From AP-15 sp036404275 (GTDB lineage: Bacteria > Pseudomonadota > Alphaproteobacteria > ATCC43930 > CGMCC-115725), in contig DASXAM010000031.1 in the NCBI GenBank assembly GCA_036404275.1, positions 1-10,771 on the forward strand: a DNA stretch of 10,771 nt, given 5' to 3'. Made by a program: the position numbers and the translations under genes. This document shows positions 1 through 6,708 of the stretch, one piece after another. The notes beneath the pieces were generated by a model. It made no database searches, was not told the origin of the DNA, and saw nothing but the letters and a program-made list of their open reading frames with translations. How positions within the stretch are numbered: the first letter of the stretch is position 1; the number at the start of each line of letters is the position of its first letter.

Positions 1-1482
1 ATGGTCCTCATGCGTCGACAACAGAAAGGCGGGCACCCGCACCTTGCCGAGATCGATCGGCACGCCCGCGAGGCGGATGCCGCCCGGTTTCGCCAGCAGG
101 TTTCGCTGATACATGTTGCGCAGGTAAAAGCTGTGCATCGCCGCCGGCATCCGCGTCGAATCGGCGTTCCAATAAAGCAGGTCGAACGGCAGCGGCTGCT
201 TGCCGAGGAGGTAGTTGTTGACGACAAACGACCAGATCAGATCGTTGGCGCGCAGCATGTTGAAGGTCGTCGCCATGTCGCGGCCTTCGAGATAGCCCCG
301 GTCGTCCATGCGCTTTTCGAGTGCTGTGAGCTGCTCCTCATCGATAAAGACCGACAATTCGCCGGCCTCGGCAAAGTCGAGCATGGTCACGAAAAACGTG
401 GCACTCTTGATCCGCCGGTCGCGCTTGGCCGCCATATAGCCGAGGGTGCAGGCGAGCAATGTGCCGCCGAGGCAATAGCCGATCGCATTCGCCTCGCGCT
501 CGCCGGTCGCCTGCTCGATCGCATCGAGTGCTGCGAGCGGCCCTTTCAGCATGTAATCGGCAAAGCTCTCGGCGGCGAGGCGCCGGTCGGGATTGACCCA
601 GGAGATGACAAAGACGGTGTGGCCTTGCGCCACCGCCCAGCGAATAAAGGAATTCTCGGGCTTCAGGTCGAGGATGTAAAACTTGTTGATCCAGGGCGGA
701 ATGATCAGCAGCGGCCGGCGTTTGACCATTTCGGTCGAGGGATCATATTGGATGAGCTCGATCAGCTCGTTGCGAAAGACGACCTTGCCCGGCGTCACCG
801 CGACATTTTTGCCGATATGGAACGCCGTCATGTCGGTCATGCTGACCGCCAGCCGGCCCTTGCCGCGCTCGAGGTCGCCAAGCAGGTTTTTGAGGCCGTT
901 CAGCAAATTCTCGCCGCGGCTTTCCGCCGTCGCGCGCAAGACCTCGGGGTTGGTCAGCACAAAATTCGTCGGCGCCATCGCGTCGATAAATTGCCGCGTA
1001 TAGAAATCGACCTTGCGCGCCGTATGTGCATCGAGGCCGTCGGCGCGGTGCACGACCCCTTGCAACCACCGCGCGGTCAACAGATAGCTTTGCTTGATAA
1101 AATCGAACAGCGCGCTGTCGCTCCACGCCGCGTCGCGAAAGCGGCGATCGCCTTTCTCCGGTGCGATCATCGGCTCGGGATTGCCGCCGGCGAGGCGCTC
1201 CGCGGCGCGCTGCCACAGGGTCAGATAGTCGTTCCACAGCGACATTTGCGCTTCGACGAGGCGCGCCGGGTCGGTCAGCAGCCGCGCCGTCATCTCGAAA
1301 AAGGCGGCGCCGATCGCGAGCGGATCCGCCATCCCGATATTTTCTCCGGCCGCTTGCCGCTCCAGGAATTCGGCGACGAGACGCCGGCTTTGCTCGGCAA
1401 CATCGCCGATCTGCCGCGACAACTCGGCGGCCTCGGTCTCGCTGGCGGCAGCGCCCGTTTTGCCGCGGGTGGTTTCGCTCAT
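1..1482 (-). CDS. phaC: Class I poly(3-hydroxyalkanoate) synthase, C-terminus cut by window edge
   Basis: The enzyme polymerises (R)-3-hydroxyacyl-CoA into PHA storage granules in the cytoplasm. 494 residues are visible; class I synthases are about 600, so roughly 100-120 C-terminal residues lie outside. The lipase-like box GYCLGG (residues 335-340) carries the catalytic Cys337. The visible sequence ends in HEDH, with Asp493 at the place of the family's catalytic Asp; the catalytic His must lie beyond the edge. Other family signatures are PPWINKFYILDL, ISWVNPD, RANDLIW and LLYWNADSTRMP. The long alpha-helical N-terminal region is typical of class I. The ATG at 1482 is preceded by GAGGAAA with good spacing. 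The gene is divergent from the lipoprotein gene. Family identity is firm; class I is inferred from length and the lack of a PhaE/PhaR partner in view. Confidence 0.95.
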   Translation of the reverse strand, partial: MSETTRGKTGAAASETEAAELSRQIGDVAEQSRRLVAEFLERQAAGENIGMADPLAIGAAFFEMTARLLTDPARLVEAQMSLWNDYLTLWQRAAERLAGGNPEPMIAPEKGDRRFRDAAWSDSALFDFIKQSYLLTARWLQGVVHRADGLDAHTARKVDFYTRQFIDAMAPTNFVLTNPEVLRATAESRGENLLNGLKNLLGDLERGKGRLAVSMTDMTAFHIGKNVAVTPGKVVFRNELIELIQYDPSTEMVKRRPLLIIPPWINKFYILDLKPENSFIRWAVAQGHTVFVISWVNPDRRLAAESFADYMLKGPLAALDAIEQATGEREANAIGYCLGGTLLACTLGYMAAKRDRRIKSATFFVTMLDFAEAGELSVFIDEEQLTALEKRMDDRGYLEGRDMATTFNMLRANDLIWSFVVNNYLLGKQPLPFDLLYWNADSTRMPAAMHSFYLRNMYQRNLLAKPGGIRLAGVPIDLGKVRVPAFLLSTHEDH

Positions 1483-1486
1483 CGCG

Positions 1487-1493
1487 TTTCCTC
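1487..1493 (-). promoter_or_regulatory. Ribosome binding site of phaC
   Basis: On the minus strand GAGGAAA sits four bases before the ATG at 1482 (seven from the GAGG core). This fixes the start of phaC and argues against longer N-terminal versions. Confidence 0.7.
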
Positions 1494-1605
1494 GTCGGTC
1501 AGCCGCAAATGTAGTGACGGGCCCGGCCGAATCTAATACACAACCCCGATCCATCATGTATCGGCCGAGGGATCGCCGCCGGCGCGGCATCGCGGCCAAT
1601 TCGGC

Positions 1606-1612
1606 GGGGAGG
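1606..1612 (+). promoter_or_regulatory. Ribosome binding site deciding the lipoprotein start
   Basis: GGGGAGG lies six bases before the ATG at 1619. This selects that ATG over in-frame upstream starts at 1460 and 1556. It also yields a proper lipoprotein signal peptide. Confidence 0.7.
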
Positions 1613-1618
1613 CCGCCA

Positions 1619-3025
1619 ATGCCGATCGGCAGCACCGGTTTCTTGCGACACCTTTTCCCCGGGGTGATCCGGCTGGCGGTTCTGACGGCATTGCTGGCCC
1701 TCGGCGCCTGTCACCCGGTCGATACCTGGCGCGACCTGACCGGCGCCAGCAGGGACGACCCGAACCCGGAAACGACGCCGAACACAAAGAATTTGGCGGC
1801 GGGCGAGGCCGCCCCTTCGCCGAATCTCGCCACCGTGCCGGAGCCGCCGACCCAGGCGCTGACCACCGCCCAGCGCGACAAGCTGACCCAGAGCCTGATC
1901 GCCGACCGCACCAACGCCAAATACACCGACGAAAAATTGCGCGCCGGGTTCTCGGTCGCGACCGCAGCACCGCCGCCACCTCCACCGCCGCCACCCCCAC
2001 CGGGGAAAGCCGAAGCAGGTGCGGCGTCACCCGCCGCCGAGGCCGGCAAAAGCGAGCCCGCTCCACCCGCGATCCCGCCCGCAGCGTCCGGCCGCAAAGA
2101 GCAGCCCGGCCCGGCAGCACCGCTGCCGGGCGTGGCGAAGATGGCGGCCACCGAGGGCAAGCCCGCTTCCTCCGCGGCCCCGCCCGCCGCGGCGTCTGTC
2201 AGCAAAGAACCGCTCGGGCCGGCAACGAAGCCGCCTAAAGCGGTCGCCAAGACGGCGAACGCCGAAGGCAAAACCGCGGCGCCCGCGGCTTCGACAGCAG
2301 GGAGCGGCGGCAAGGCAAAGCCGGAATCGGCGGCGGAGCCCTCTGAAACGGCCGCAAAAACGGCGAATGCCGGAGGCAAGGCGGCGCCCAGCACGCAAGG
2401 CTTGCGCAAAGCCGGCGAGCCGCCGGATTTGGGACCGATGGAGTCGGGCCTGCTATCGCCGCGGATCGGCTCGCTGCCTGAGCCGGAGATGCCGCAGCCG
2501 GCGCCGCCGCCGCCGGCCTTGCTCAAAAAATCTGCCGGATCGGAGGCTCATCTGCCGGGCCCGCCGGCGCCCGCGCCGATGCCGGCCGGGCTCGCTACGA
2601 GCGGCTATCAGCCGGCGCCGCCGCCGCCCGCGCTGCCGCCGCCGGCGCCGCCGCCACCGCATATCGCCGCCTTGTCCGGCGCCAAGCCGCCGCGACCGAT
2701 GCCGGTCGATATCGCGGCGGGGCAGATCTCGTTTGCCGGCAATTCGGCGACCCTGACCGACGCCGACAAGCCGGTCCTCGAGCGGATCGTTGCGCGCTAT
2801 CACAAGGAACCGGCGAAAATCCGCATCGTCGGCTATGCCGGCGGCGGGACTGCCAATCTCGACGCCGACCAATTGGCGGCCTTTCACGCCGCACTCGGCC
2901 GCGCCCAGGCGGTTGCCGCGGCGCTGACCAAAGCCGGCATCCCGAGCAACAAGATCCTGGTCGAGGCCGCACCCGCCGGCACCGATACGGGAAAAGGCCG
3001 CGCCGAAGTCTTGTTCGAGCACTGA
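1619..3025 (+). CDS. Pro/Ala-rich lipoprotein with degenerate OmpA-like C-terminal domain
   Basis: Predicted 468-residue envelope lipoprotein. The signal peptide has a basic n-region, a hydrophobic stretch (about 16-30) and the lipobox LGAC with Cys31 as the lipidation site. A very long low-complexity linker follows. It includes an 11-proline run at 118-128, three imperfect 36-residue repeats, and two QPAPPPPAL motifs near 300 and 330. Residues about 362-468 resemble the OmpA/MotB C-terminal fold: ISFAGNSATLTDADKPVL, then an IRIVGYAGGG strand-turn, then LGRAQAVAAALTKAGIPSNKI. In OmpA the turn carries a TD whose Asp binds diaminopimelate; here it is AG, while the Arg of the RAQAV helix is kept. 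Peptidoglycan binding is therefore doubtful. The residue after the lipidated Cys is His, not Asp, which favours outer-membrane sorting by the usual rule. It precedes hom by 82 bases. Function unknown; the fold call is by motif only. Confidence 0.8.
   Translation: MPIGSTGFLRHLFPGVIRLAVLTALLALGACHPVDTWRDLTGASRDDPNPETTPNTKNLAAGEAAPSPNLATVPEPPTQALTTAQRDKLTQSLIADRTNAKYTDEKLRAGFSVATAAPPPPPPPPPPPGKAEAGAASPAAEAGKSEPAPPAIPPAASGRKEQPGPAAPLPGVAKMAATEGKPASSAAPPAAASVSKEPLGPATKPPKAVAKTANAEGKTAAPAASTAGSGGKAKPESAAEPSETAAKTANAGGKAAPSTQGLRKAGEPPDLGPMESGLLSPRIGSLPEPEMPQPAPPPPALLKKSAGSEAHLPGPPAPAPMPAGLATSGYQPAPPPPALPPPAPPPPHIAALSGAKPPRPMPVDIAAGQISFAGNSATLTDADKPVLERIVARYHKEPAKIRIVGYAGGGTANLDADQLAAFHAALGRAQAVAAALTKAGIPSNKILVEAAPAGTDTGKGRAEVLFEH
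2075..2395 (+). repeat. Three imperfect in-frame tandem repeats of about 108 bases (36 residues)
   Basis: Within the lipoprotein linker, a unit of form PPAAS..K(E/P)..GP...(V/A)AK(M/T)A..EGK recurs three times. The first anchor Lys codon is at 2096, 2204 and 2312, exactly 108 bases apart. The second anchor (AAK/VAK) is at 2138, 2249 and 2357, 111 and 108 apart. Units 2 and 3 share AKTANA followed by GK. The copies have diverged at many bases, so the duplications are not recent. Confidence 0.75.
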
Positions 3026-3107
3026 CCGGCTGCGCAAAACGATCGAAACTTTCCTGTTCCGCGGCTACAAGCGGCGCTGTGGAAAACGCGGGATCGGATC
3101 GTCTGTC

Positions 3108-4400
3108 GTGAATGCGCCGTTGAAGATCGCGGTCGCCGGGCTCGGCACAGTCGGCGCCGGCACCTTGCAGCTGCTGCAGCGGCAGGCCGAGCTGCTGGCG
3201 CGGCGGGCCGGGCGACGGCTGCTTGTCGCTGCCGTGTCGGCGCGCGACCGGCGGCGCGACCGCGGTGTCGAGTTGTCGGCGGCGCGCTGGTACGAGGATG
3301 CGGCGGCGATGGCCGCCGATCCCGAGATCGATGTCGTGGTCGAGCTGATCGGCGGCGCCGAGGGGATCGCGCGCCAGGTGGTCGAGACCGCGCTCGACCA
3401 CGGCAAGCACGTCGTCACCGCCAACAAGGCGCTGATGGCGCATGACGGGACCCGGCTCGCCGCACGGGCCGAGGCAAAGGGTCTGACCCTCTCCTTCGAA
3501 GCCGCGGTCGCCGGCGGCATCCCGGTGGTCAAGGCGTTGCGCGAGGGGCTGGCCGGCAACCGGCTCCAACGCCTCTACGGCATCCTGAACGGCACCTCGA
3601 ACTACATCCTGTCGACGATGCGCGAGAGCGGCCACGAATTTGCCGAGGTCCTGGCCGAAGCGCAAAAGCTCGGCTATGCCGAGGCCGATCCGAGCTTCGA
3701 CATCGACGGCATCGACGCCGCGCACAAGCTGGCCATCCTGGCGAGCGTCGGGTTTGGTCGGCCGGTCGATCTCGCCGGCGTTTATGCCGAGGGGATCCGC
3801 CACATCTCGCGGCTCGACATCGATTTCGCCGATGAATTGGGCTATCGCATCAAGCTCCTCGGCATCGCCCGGCTGACCGAGGACGGGCTCGAGCAGCGCG
3901 TCCACCCGTGCATGGTGCCGCAGGCGAGCCCGATCGCCGCGGTCGAAGGGGTGTACAACGCGGTCGTCGCCGAGGGCGATTTTGTCGGCCGCGTGCTGCT
4001 GCACGGGCGCGGCGCCGGGGCTTTCCCGACCGCGTCGGCGGTCGTCGCCGATCTCGTCGATATCGCCGCCGGACGCCATGTTGCGGCGTTCGGCTTGCCG
4101 ATTGAGGGTCTGGCGCCGATCCCCGGCGTGCCGATCGATCGCCACCAGGGCGCTTATTACATCCGGCTGATGGTGGTCGATCAGCCCGGCGTCATCGCCG
4201 ATGTCGCCGCCGCGCTGCGCGACGAGCAGGTGTCGATGGAATCGATGATCCAGCGCGGCCGCGCGCCGGGCGAGGCGGTTCCGGTGGTGCTGACGACGCA
4301 TGTCACGGTCGAAGCGGCGATGCGCCGTGCGCTGCACACGATCGAAGCGCTCGACACCGTGCTCGAACCGCCGCGCCTGATCCGGATCGAGGATTTTTGA
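3108..4400 (+). CDS. hom: Homoserine dehydrogenase with C-terminal ACT domain
   Basis: This NAD(P)-dependent enzyme reduces aspartate semialdehyde to homoserine, the branch point toward threonine and methionine. At 430 residues it has the usual length of the monofunctional, ACT-bearing form. The Rossmann motif GLGTVG is at 11-16 and TANKALMA at 104-111. The catalytic region holds NGTSNYILSTM (161-171) and YAEADPSFDIDGID (190-203). Glu192, Asp203 and Lys207 match the family's substrate-binding and catalytic residues. An ACT domain (about 350-420, beginning YYIRLMVVDQPGVI) normally mediates threonine feedback; that regulation is inferred. The start is the GTG at 3108, the only plausible start before the Rossmann strand, with a weak Shine-Dalgarno. 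The next gene begins one base after its stop, so the two are probably co-transcribed. Confidence 0.96.
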   Translation: MNAPLKIAVAGLGTVGAGTLQLLQRQAELLARRAGRRLLVAAVSARDRRRDRGVELSAARWYEDAAAMAADPEIDVVVELIGGAEGIARQVVETALDHGKHVVTANKALMAHDGTRLAARAEAKGLTLSFEAAVAGGIPVVKALREGLAGNRLQRLYGILNGTSNYILSTMRESGHEFAEVLAEAQKLGYAEADPSFDIDGIDAAHKLAILASVGFGRPVDLAGVYAEGIRHISRLDIDFADELGYRIKLLGIARLTEDGLEQRVHPCMVPQASPIAAVEGVYNAVVAEGDFVGRVLLHGRGAGAFPTASAVVADLVDIAAGRHVAAFGLPIEGLAPIPGVPIDRHQGAYYIRLMVVDQPGVIADVAAALRDEQVSMESMIQRGRAPGEAVPVVLTTHVTVEAAMRRALHTIEALDTVLEPPRLIRIEDF

Positions 4401-4401
4401 G

Positions 4402-5271
4402 GTGCCCGAGGGCGCCGAGGCGAAAATGCCGGAGCCGATCTTGCCGCGCCTGACCGCTCTTTATCGGGACCGCGGCATCGATATCGTGACCGGGCTCAAT
4501 CCAAGTCATTTCGATAATTTTCCATTGGCGCCGTTCACCTGGTTCGTAAAGAACGGCGACAGCCTGACCAACGGACTCGGCATAGGCTTGCAGGAGATTT
4601 ATTTTCTCGAATGCTTGTTCGCGCGGTTCCGGCCACATCGCCTGTTTGTGATCGGCAACGCTCTCGGCTGGAGCAGCCTCGCGCTCGGGCTGCTCAACCC
4701 GCAAGGGCGCGTGCTGGCGATCGATGCCGGATTTGACCGCAGCGCCGCATGGGGGATCGAGCTGACCAACTCGCTTGCGCGTGCGCACGATCTGCCGGTC
4801 CTGGCCATCACCGGCCGTTCGCCCGACGACGTGCCCGCGGTGTTGCGCGCCCATCGGATTGCCCCGGTCGAATTCGTGCTGATCGACGGATACCATTCGG
4901 TCGAGCAGGTGGGTCTCGATTTTGCCGCGATCCGGCCCGACGCGGCGCCGGATTGCCTCTACCTGTTTCACGACGTCGAAAGCTTCGACCTGCATGCGGG
5001 CATCGAGCGGATCACGGCGCAGGCCGGGCTCGCCTGGGAATTGCTGCTCGGCACGACCTCCGGCATGGCGGTCGTCTACGATCCGACGCATCGGCCGGGC
5101 GCGCTCGACCAGATCGCGCCGTTCATCGTGTCGGCCGATATGGTCGGACTGATGCGGCGCTTTTCCTGGAACCACCGCCACCGCCATTTGGCGCGCTGGC
5201 GGCGCAGCCTGCGCAAGCGGTTTGGCGGCTCTCCTACGGCCCCGCCGCCAAAGCCGGCGCTCGCGCCGTGA
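4402..5271 (+). CDS. Class I SAM methyltransferase-fold protein (Methyltransf_24-like)
   Basis: A predicted 289-residue cytoplasmic protein with a Rossmann methyltransferase pattern. Strand 1 and the glycine loop are FVIGNALGWSS (82-92), the acidic end of strand 2 is Asp108 in LAIDAGFD, and strand 4 is FVLIDGYHS (158-166), followed by LYLFHDV (186-192). The IDGYHS-then-HD pattern recalls the Methyltransf_24/cephalosporin-hydroxylase-like group. The glycine loop lacks the usual acidic residue before the first Gly (VIGNALG instead of EIGTGxG), so SAM binding is likely but not certain. The tail is basic and Pro-rich. The GTG at 4402 has GAGG nine bases upstream and lies one base after hom; an in-frame ATG at 4426 with GAGG five bases upstream is an equally reasonable start (281 residues). 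The substrate is unknown. It overlaps the next methyltransferase by GTGA, implying coupled translation. Confidence 0.75.
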   Translation: MPEGAEAKMPEPILPRLTALYRDRGIDIVTGLNPSHFDNFPLAPFTWFVKNGDSLTNGLGIGLQEIYFLECLFARFRPHRLFVIGNALGWSSLALGLLNPQGRVLAIDAGFDRSAAWGIELTNSLARAHDLPVLAITGRSPDDVPAVLRAHRIAPVEFVLIDGYHSVEQVGLDFAAIRPDAAPDCLYLFHDVESFDLHAGIERITAQAGLAWELLLGTTSGMAVVYDPTHRPGALDQIAPFIVSADMVGLMRRFSWNHRHRHLARWRRSLRKRFGGSPTAPPPKPALAP

Positions 5272-5879
5272 CGCCGCGGGTTCCCGGCACGGCGGGATAC
5301 GTCGATGAGGCCGCGGCTCTGTTCGAGCGCTACGAAAGCCTCGCCTTTGCCCATGTGCATCGGGCGGTGCTTCACCTCTTACCATCCGTGCCCGGCCGCA
5401 TTCTCGACATCGGCTCCGGCACCGGCCGCGATGCGGCAGCCTTTGCGGCATTGGGCCACCGCGTCGTCGCGGTCGAGCCGACTGGCGAATTGCGCTCGCG
5501 TGCGATGGCGCTGCATCCCTCGCCTTCGATCGAATGGCTCGATGACAGCCTGCCCGATCTGGCGGTGCTGCGCGGGCGCGAGGAGGGGTTCGATCTCGTC
5601 ATGCTGACCGCGGTGTGGATGCATCTCACCGAGGGAGAGCGCCGGCGGGCAATGCCGCGGGCAAGCTCTCTCTTGGCCCCAGCCGGCGTGATGATCATGT
5701 CGCTGCGGCATGGGCCGGTCCCGACTGGACGGCGCATGTTCGAAGTCACCGCCGATGAGACGGTCCGGCTCGCCCGAGACGCAGGCTTGCGGCTTGAATT
5801 CGAGCAGCGTACCCCGTCGGTTCAGCCGCAGAACGCCGGCGTCGAATGGACGCGACTTGCCTTTTGCAAACCGGCCTGA
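5268..5879 (+). CDS. Class I SAM-dependent methyltransferase (small, 203 aa)
   Basis: A compact methyltransferase with a canonical SAM site: ILDIGSGTGRD (45-55) for motif I, and VVAVEP with Glu70, expected to bind the ribose hydroxyls. FDLVMLTAVWMHL (108-120) forms strand 4, and a loop with SLLAPAGVMIMSLRHGP follows (134-150), as in Methyltransf_11/25 proteins. Its GTG overlaps the preceding stop codon as GTGA, a classic translational-coupling arrangement, which fixes the start. No ATG lies close by. The stop is only two bases from the stop of the convergent Spy-like gene. The target is not evident. Being next to a second methyltransferase-fold protein suggests the two act in one modification step or pathway, but that is inference. 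Fold assignment is strong; function beyond methyl transfer is unknown. Confidence 0.88.
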   Translation: MTPRVPGTAGYVDEAAALFERYESLAFAHVHRAVLHLLPSVPGRILDIGSGTGRDAAAFAALGHRVVAVEPTGELRSRAMALHPSPSIEWLDDSLPDLAVLRGREEGFDLVMLTAVWMHLTEGERRRAMPRASSLLAPAGVMIMSLRHGPVPTGRRMFEVTADETVRLARDAGLRLEFEQRTPSVQPQNAGVEWTRLAFCKPA

Positions 5880-5881
5880 GC

Positions 5882-6427
5882 TCAACCGTGGTGGTGATGG
5901 GCGGGCATTGTCGGGTCGCCGTAGCCCCGCAATTGCCGGTACAAAGCAATCTGGGCGGGATCGAGGAGGGCGCGTGTTTCGAGATGCGCGTTCAAATGCA
6001 CCGCGCGCAGTCGGCCTTGCAATGCGGCAGCGGCCGCCGTCGCCTCGGCGAGGCGACCCGGAGTGATCTCGCCTGTCGCAAACAATCGGTCGAGCCGCCG
6101 TTCGCGTTCGACCAATTGCGGGCCGAGGATTTTCGCCGCCGCCGACATACGATCGAATATCGCTTGTACTTTCCGGCGCTGGTTCGCGGTGAGCCCGAGG
6201 CGATCGGCAAGGCCAAGGACATGGGCGGGGCCGGGAAACCCGTTCAATTCCGCCGCCTTTGCCATTCCCATGCCGTCGCCCTTGAGCAGCGCCGCGATGT
6301 CCTCGGGCGAAAGCGCCTTGATCGCGCGCATCTGCTGCCCGGCATAGGGTGTCGCCGGCGGCTCGGCCTGCGCGAGTGTTGCCACAGCGTTGAAAGCAAG
6401 GATCGCAACAAAGAGTCGAGGGGCCAT
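5882..6427 (-). CDS. Secreted Spy/CpxP-like LTxxQ-family periplasmic protein
   Basis: A predicted 181-residue periplasmic, all-helical protein. A Sec signal peptide ends around AQA (residues 19-21). The mature part has PYAGQQMRAIKALSPEDI (27-44), GMGMAKAAELNGFPGPAHVL (52-71), the LTxxQ-type motif LTANQRRKV (79-87) and a second, degenerate one, LLDPAQIALY (154-163). The C-terminus ends in four histidines and a glycine. LTxxQ proteins include Spy and CpxP (envelope chaperones) and metal-responsive CnrR-like sensors; which role applies here cannot be told. The His tail could bind metal, which is inference. The ATG at 6427 has no clear Shine-Dalgarno. It is the only internal gene on the minus strand, inserted between the methyltransferases and glpX, and converges on the former with no room for a terminator. 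Confidence 0.82.
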   Translation of the reverse strand: MAPRLFVAILAFNAVATLAQAEPPATPYAGQQMRAIKALSPEDIAALLKGDGMGMAKAAELNGFPGPAHVLGLADRLGLTANQRRKVQAIFDRMSAAAKILGPQLVERERRLDRLFATGEITPGRLAEATAAAAALQGRLRAVHLNAHLETRALLDPAQIALYRQLRGYGDPTMPAHHHHG

Positions 6428-6465
6428 GGCTCGGATGCCGACTGTGGATGGTTCTTGCCAGGAGA

Positions 6466-6495
6466 CTTTAACATTCGATGGAGCCGAATTCGCAA
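6466..6495 (-). promoter_or_regulatory. Weak candidate promoter for the Spy-like gene
   Basis: On the minus strand TTGCGA (6495-6490) and TTAAAG (6471-6466) are 18 bases apart, about 40 bases before the ATG. The match to sigma-70 consensus is partial (4/6 and 3/6). The TTAAAG lies in one of the few AT-rich patches of this spacer. Treat as a suggestion only. Confidence 0.25.
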
Positions 6496-6555
6496 AGCAC
6501 GATCAGGTCCCCGAGACCTCGACGAACGAGGCGGCACGGTTCGAGGCGCGCTCCG

Positions 6556-6614
6556 CGCACTCCTCACCATGAGGCGATTGCAATTGCCGTGCAGGCCTCA
6601 TCGTGAGGGCTGCG
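6556..6614. repeat. Palindromic repeat element with two CCTCA-NNN-TGAGG modules
   Basis: The left arm (6556-6575) and right arm (6595-6614) are inverted copies matching at 17 of 20 bases around a 19-base loop. Each arm is itself near-palindromic: CCTCACCATGAGG on the left and CCTCATCGTGAGG on the right. The loop contains the palindrome GCAATTGC. The GC-rich flanks (TTCGAGGCGCGC on the left) resemble, from memory, dispersed palindromic elements frequent between genes in Bradyrhizobium and other alphaproteobacteria. No other copy lies in this window. It may be a REP/MITE-like repeat, or act as an mRNA-end hairpin. Confidence 0.6.
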
Positions 6615-6619
6615 TGCGG

Positions 6620-6636
6620 CGCGGCGGCGAGCCGCG
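6620..6636. other. Small GC-rich hairpin before the glpX promoter
   Basis: CGCGGC and GCCGCG form a perfect 6-base stem with loop GGCGA, directly after the palindromic element and five bases before the candidate -35. There is no T-run, so it is not a standard intrinsic terminator. It could be the outer part of the repeat element. Confidence 0.4.
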
Positions 6637-6641
6637 TCGGA

Positions 6642-6670
6642 TTGACGCGGAGGGGGCCGGCGCTTAGGGT
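6642..6670 (+). promoter_or_regulatory. Candidate sigma-70 promoter for glpX
   Basis: TTGACG (6642-6647) and TAGGGT (6665-6670) are separated by the optimal 17 bases. The -35 matches the consensus at 5 of 6 positions; the -10 keeps the key TA at the front and T at the end. Transcription would begin near 6677, giving a leader of about 30 bases that includes the Shine-Dalgarno site. This would restart transcription for glpX after the inserted genes. Confidence 0.45.
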
Positions 6671-6696
6671 CGCGAGCCTCGTCGCTCGTCAAAAAT

Positions 6697-6702
6697 AGGA
6701 GG
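6697..6702 (+). promoter_or_regulatory. Strong ribosome binding site of glpX
   Basis: A perfect AGGAGG lies six bases before the GTG at 6709. It selects this GTG over the in-frame ATG at 6727. Confidence 0.8.
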
Positions 6703-6708
6703 AAGGCC

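Larger units (their letters stand above)
1483..1618. promoter_or_regulatory. Divergent spacer between phaC and the lipoprotein gene
   Basis: These 136 bases must hold the promoters for both divergent genes, or at least their leaders. An AT-richer patch near 1531-1545 stands out from the surrounding GC-rich DNA and is the likeliest place for a -10 element. I could not find a convincing -35/-10 pair on either strand. Assignment as regulatory rests on gene geometry, not on a recognised site. Confidence 0.4.

Noticed and set aside
1..1536. A 511-codon open frame on the plus strand opposite phaC
   Set aside because: The minus strand encodes an unmistakable PHA synthase. The plus frame shows no known motif and is the expected by-product of GC-rich codon use.
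1975..2000. Proline-codon run as a phase-variable microsatellite
   Set aside because: The 11 codons mix CCG, CCA, CCT and CCC, so there is no uniform unit to slip.
2019..2756. A 245-codon Arg-rich plus-strand frame inside the lipoprotein gene
   Set aside because: It is a frame-shifted reading of Pro/Ala-coding GC-rich DNA.
3026..3107. Promoter or terminator between the lipoprotein gene and hom, including GGAAC on the minus strand resembling an EcfG -35
   Set aside because: The GGAAC has a CGTT at 14 bases rather than 16-17 and faces away from hom. The only hairpin is a 4-base stem.
2595..4337. A 580-codon open frame on the minus strand opposite hom and the end of the lipoprotein gene
   Set aside because: It is Arg/His/Asp-rich without motifs and lies antisense to a clear homoserine dehydrogenase.
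4303..5451. A 382-codon minus-strand open frame across the methyltransferase genes
   Set aside because: It is antisense to two genes with methyltransferase motifs and shows no domain or ribosome site of its own.
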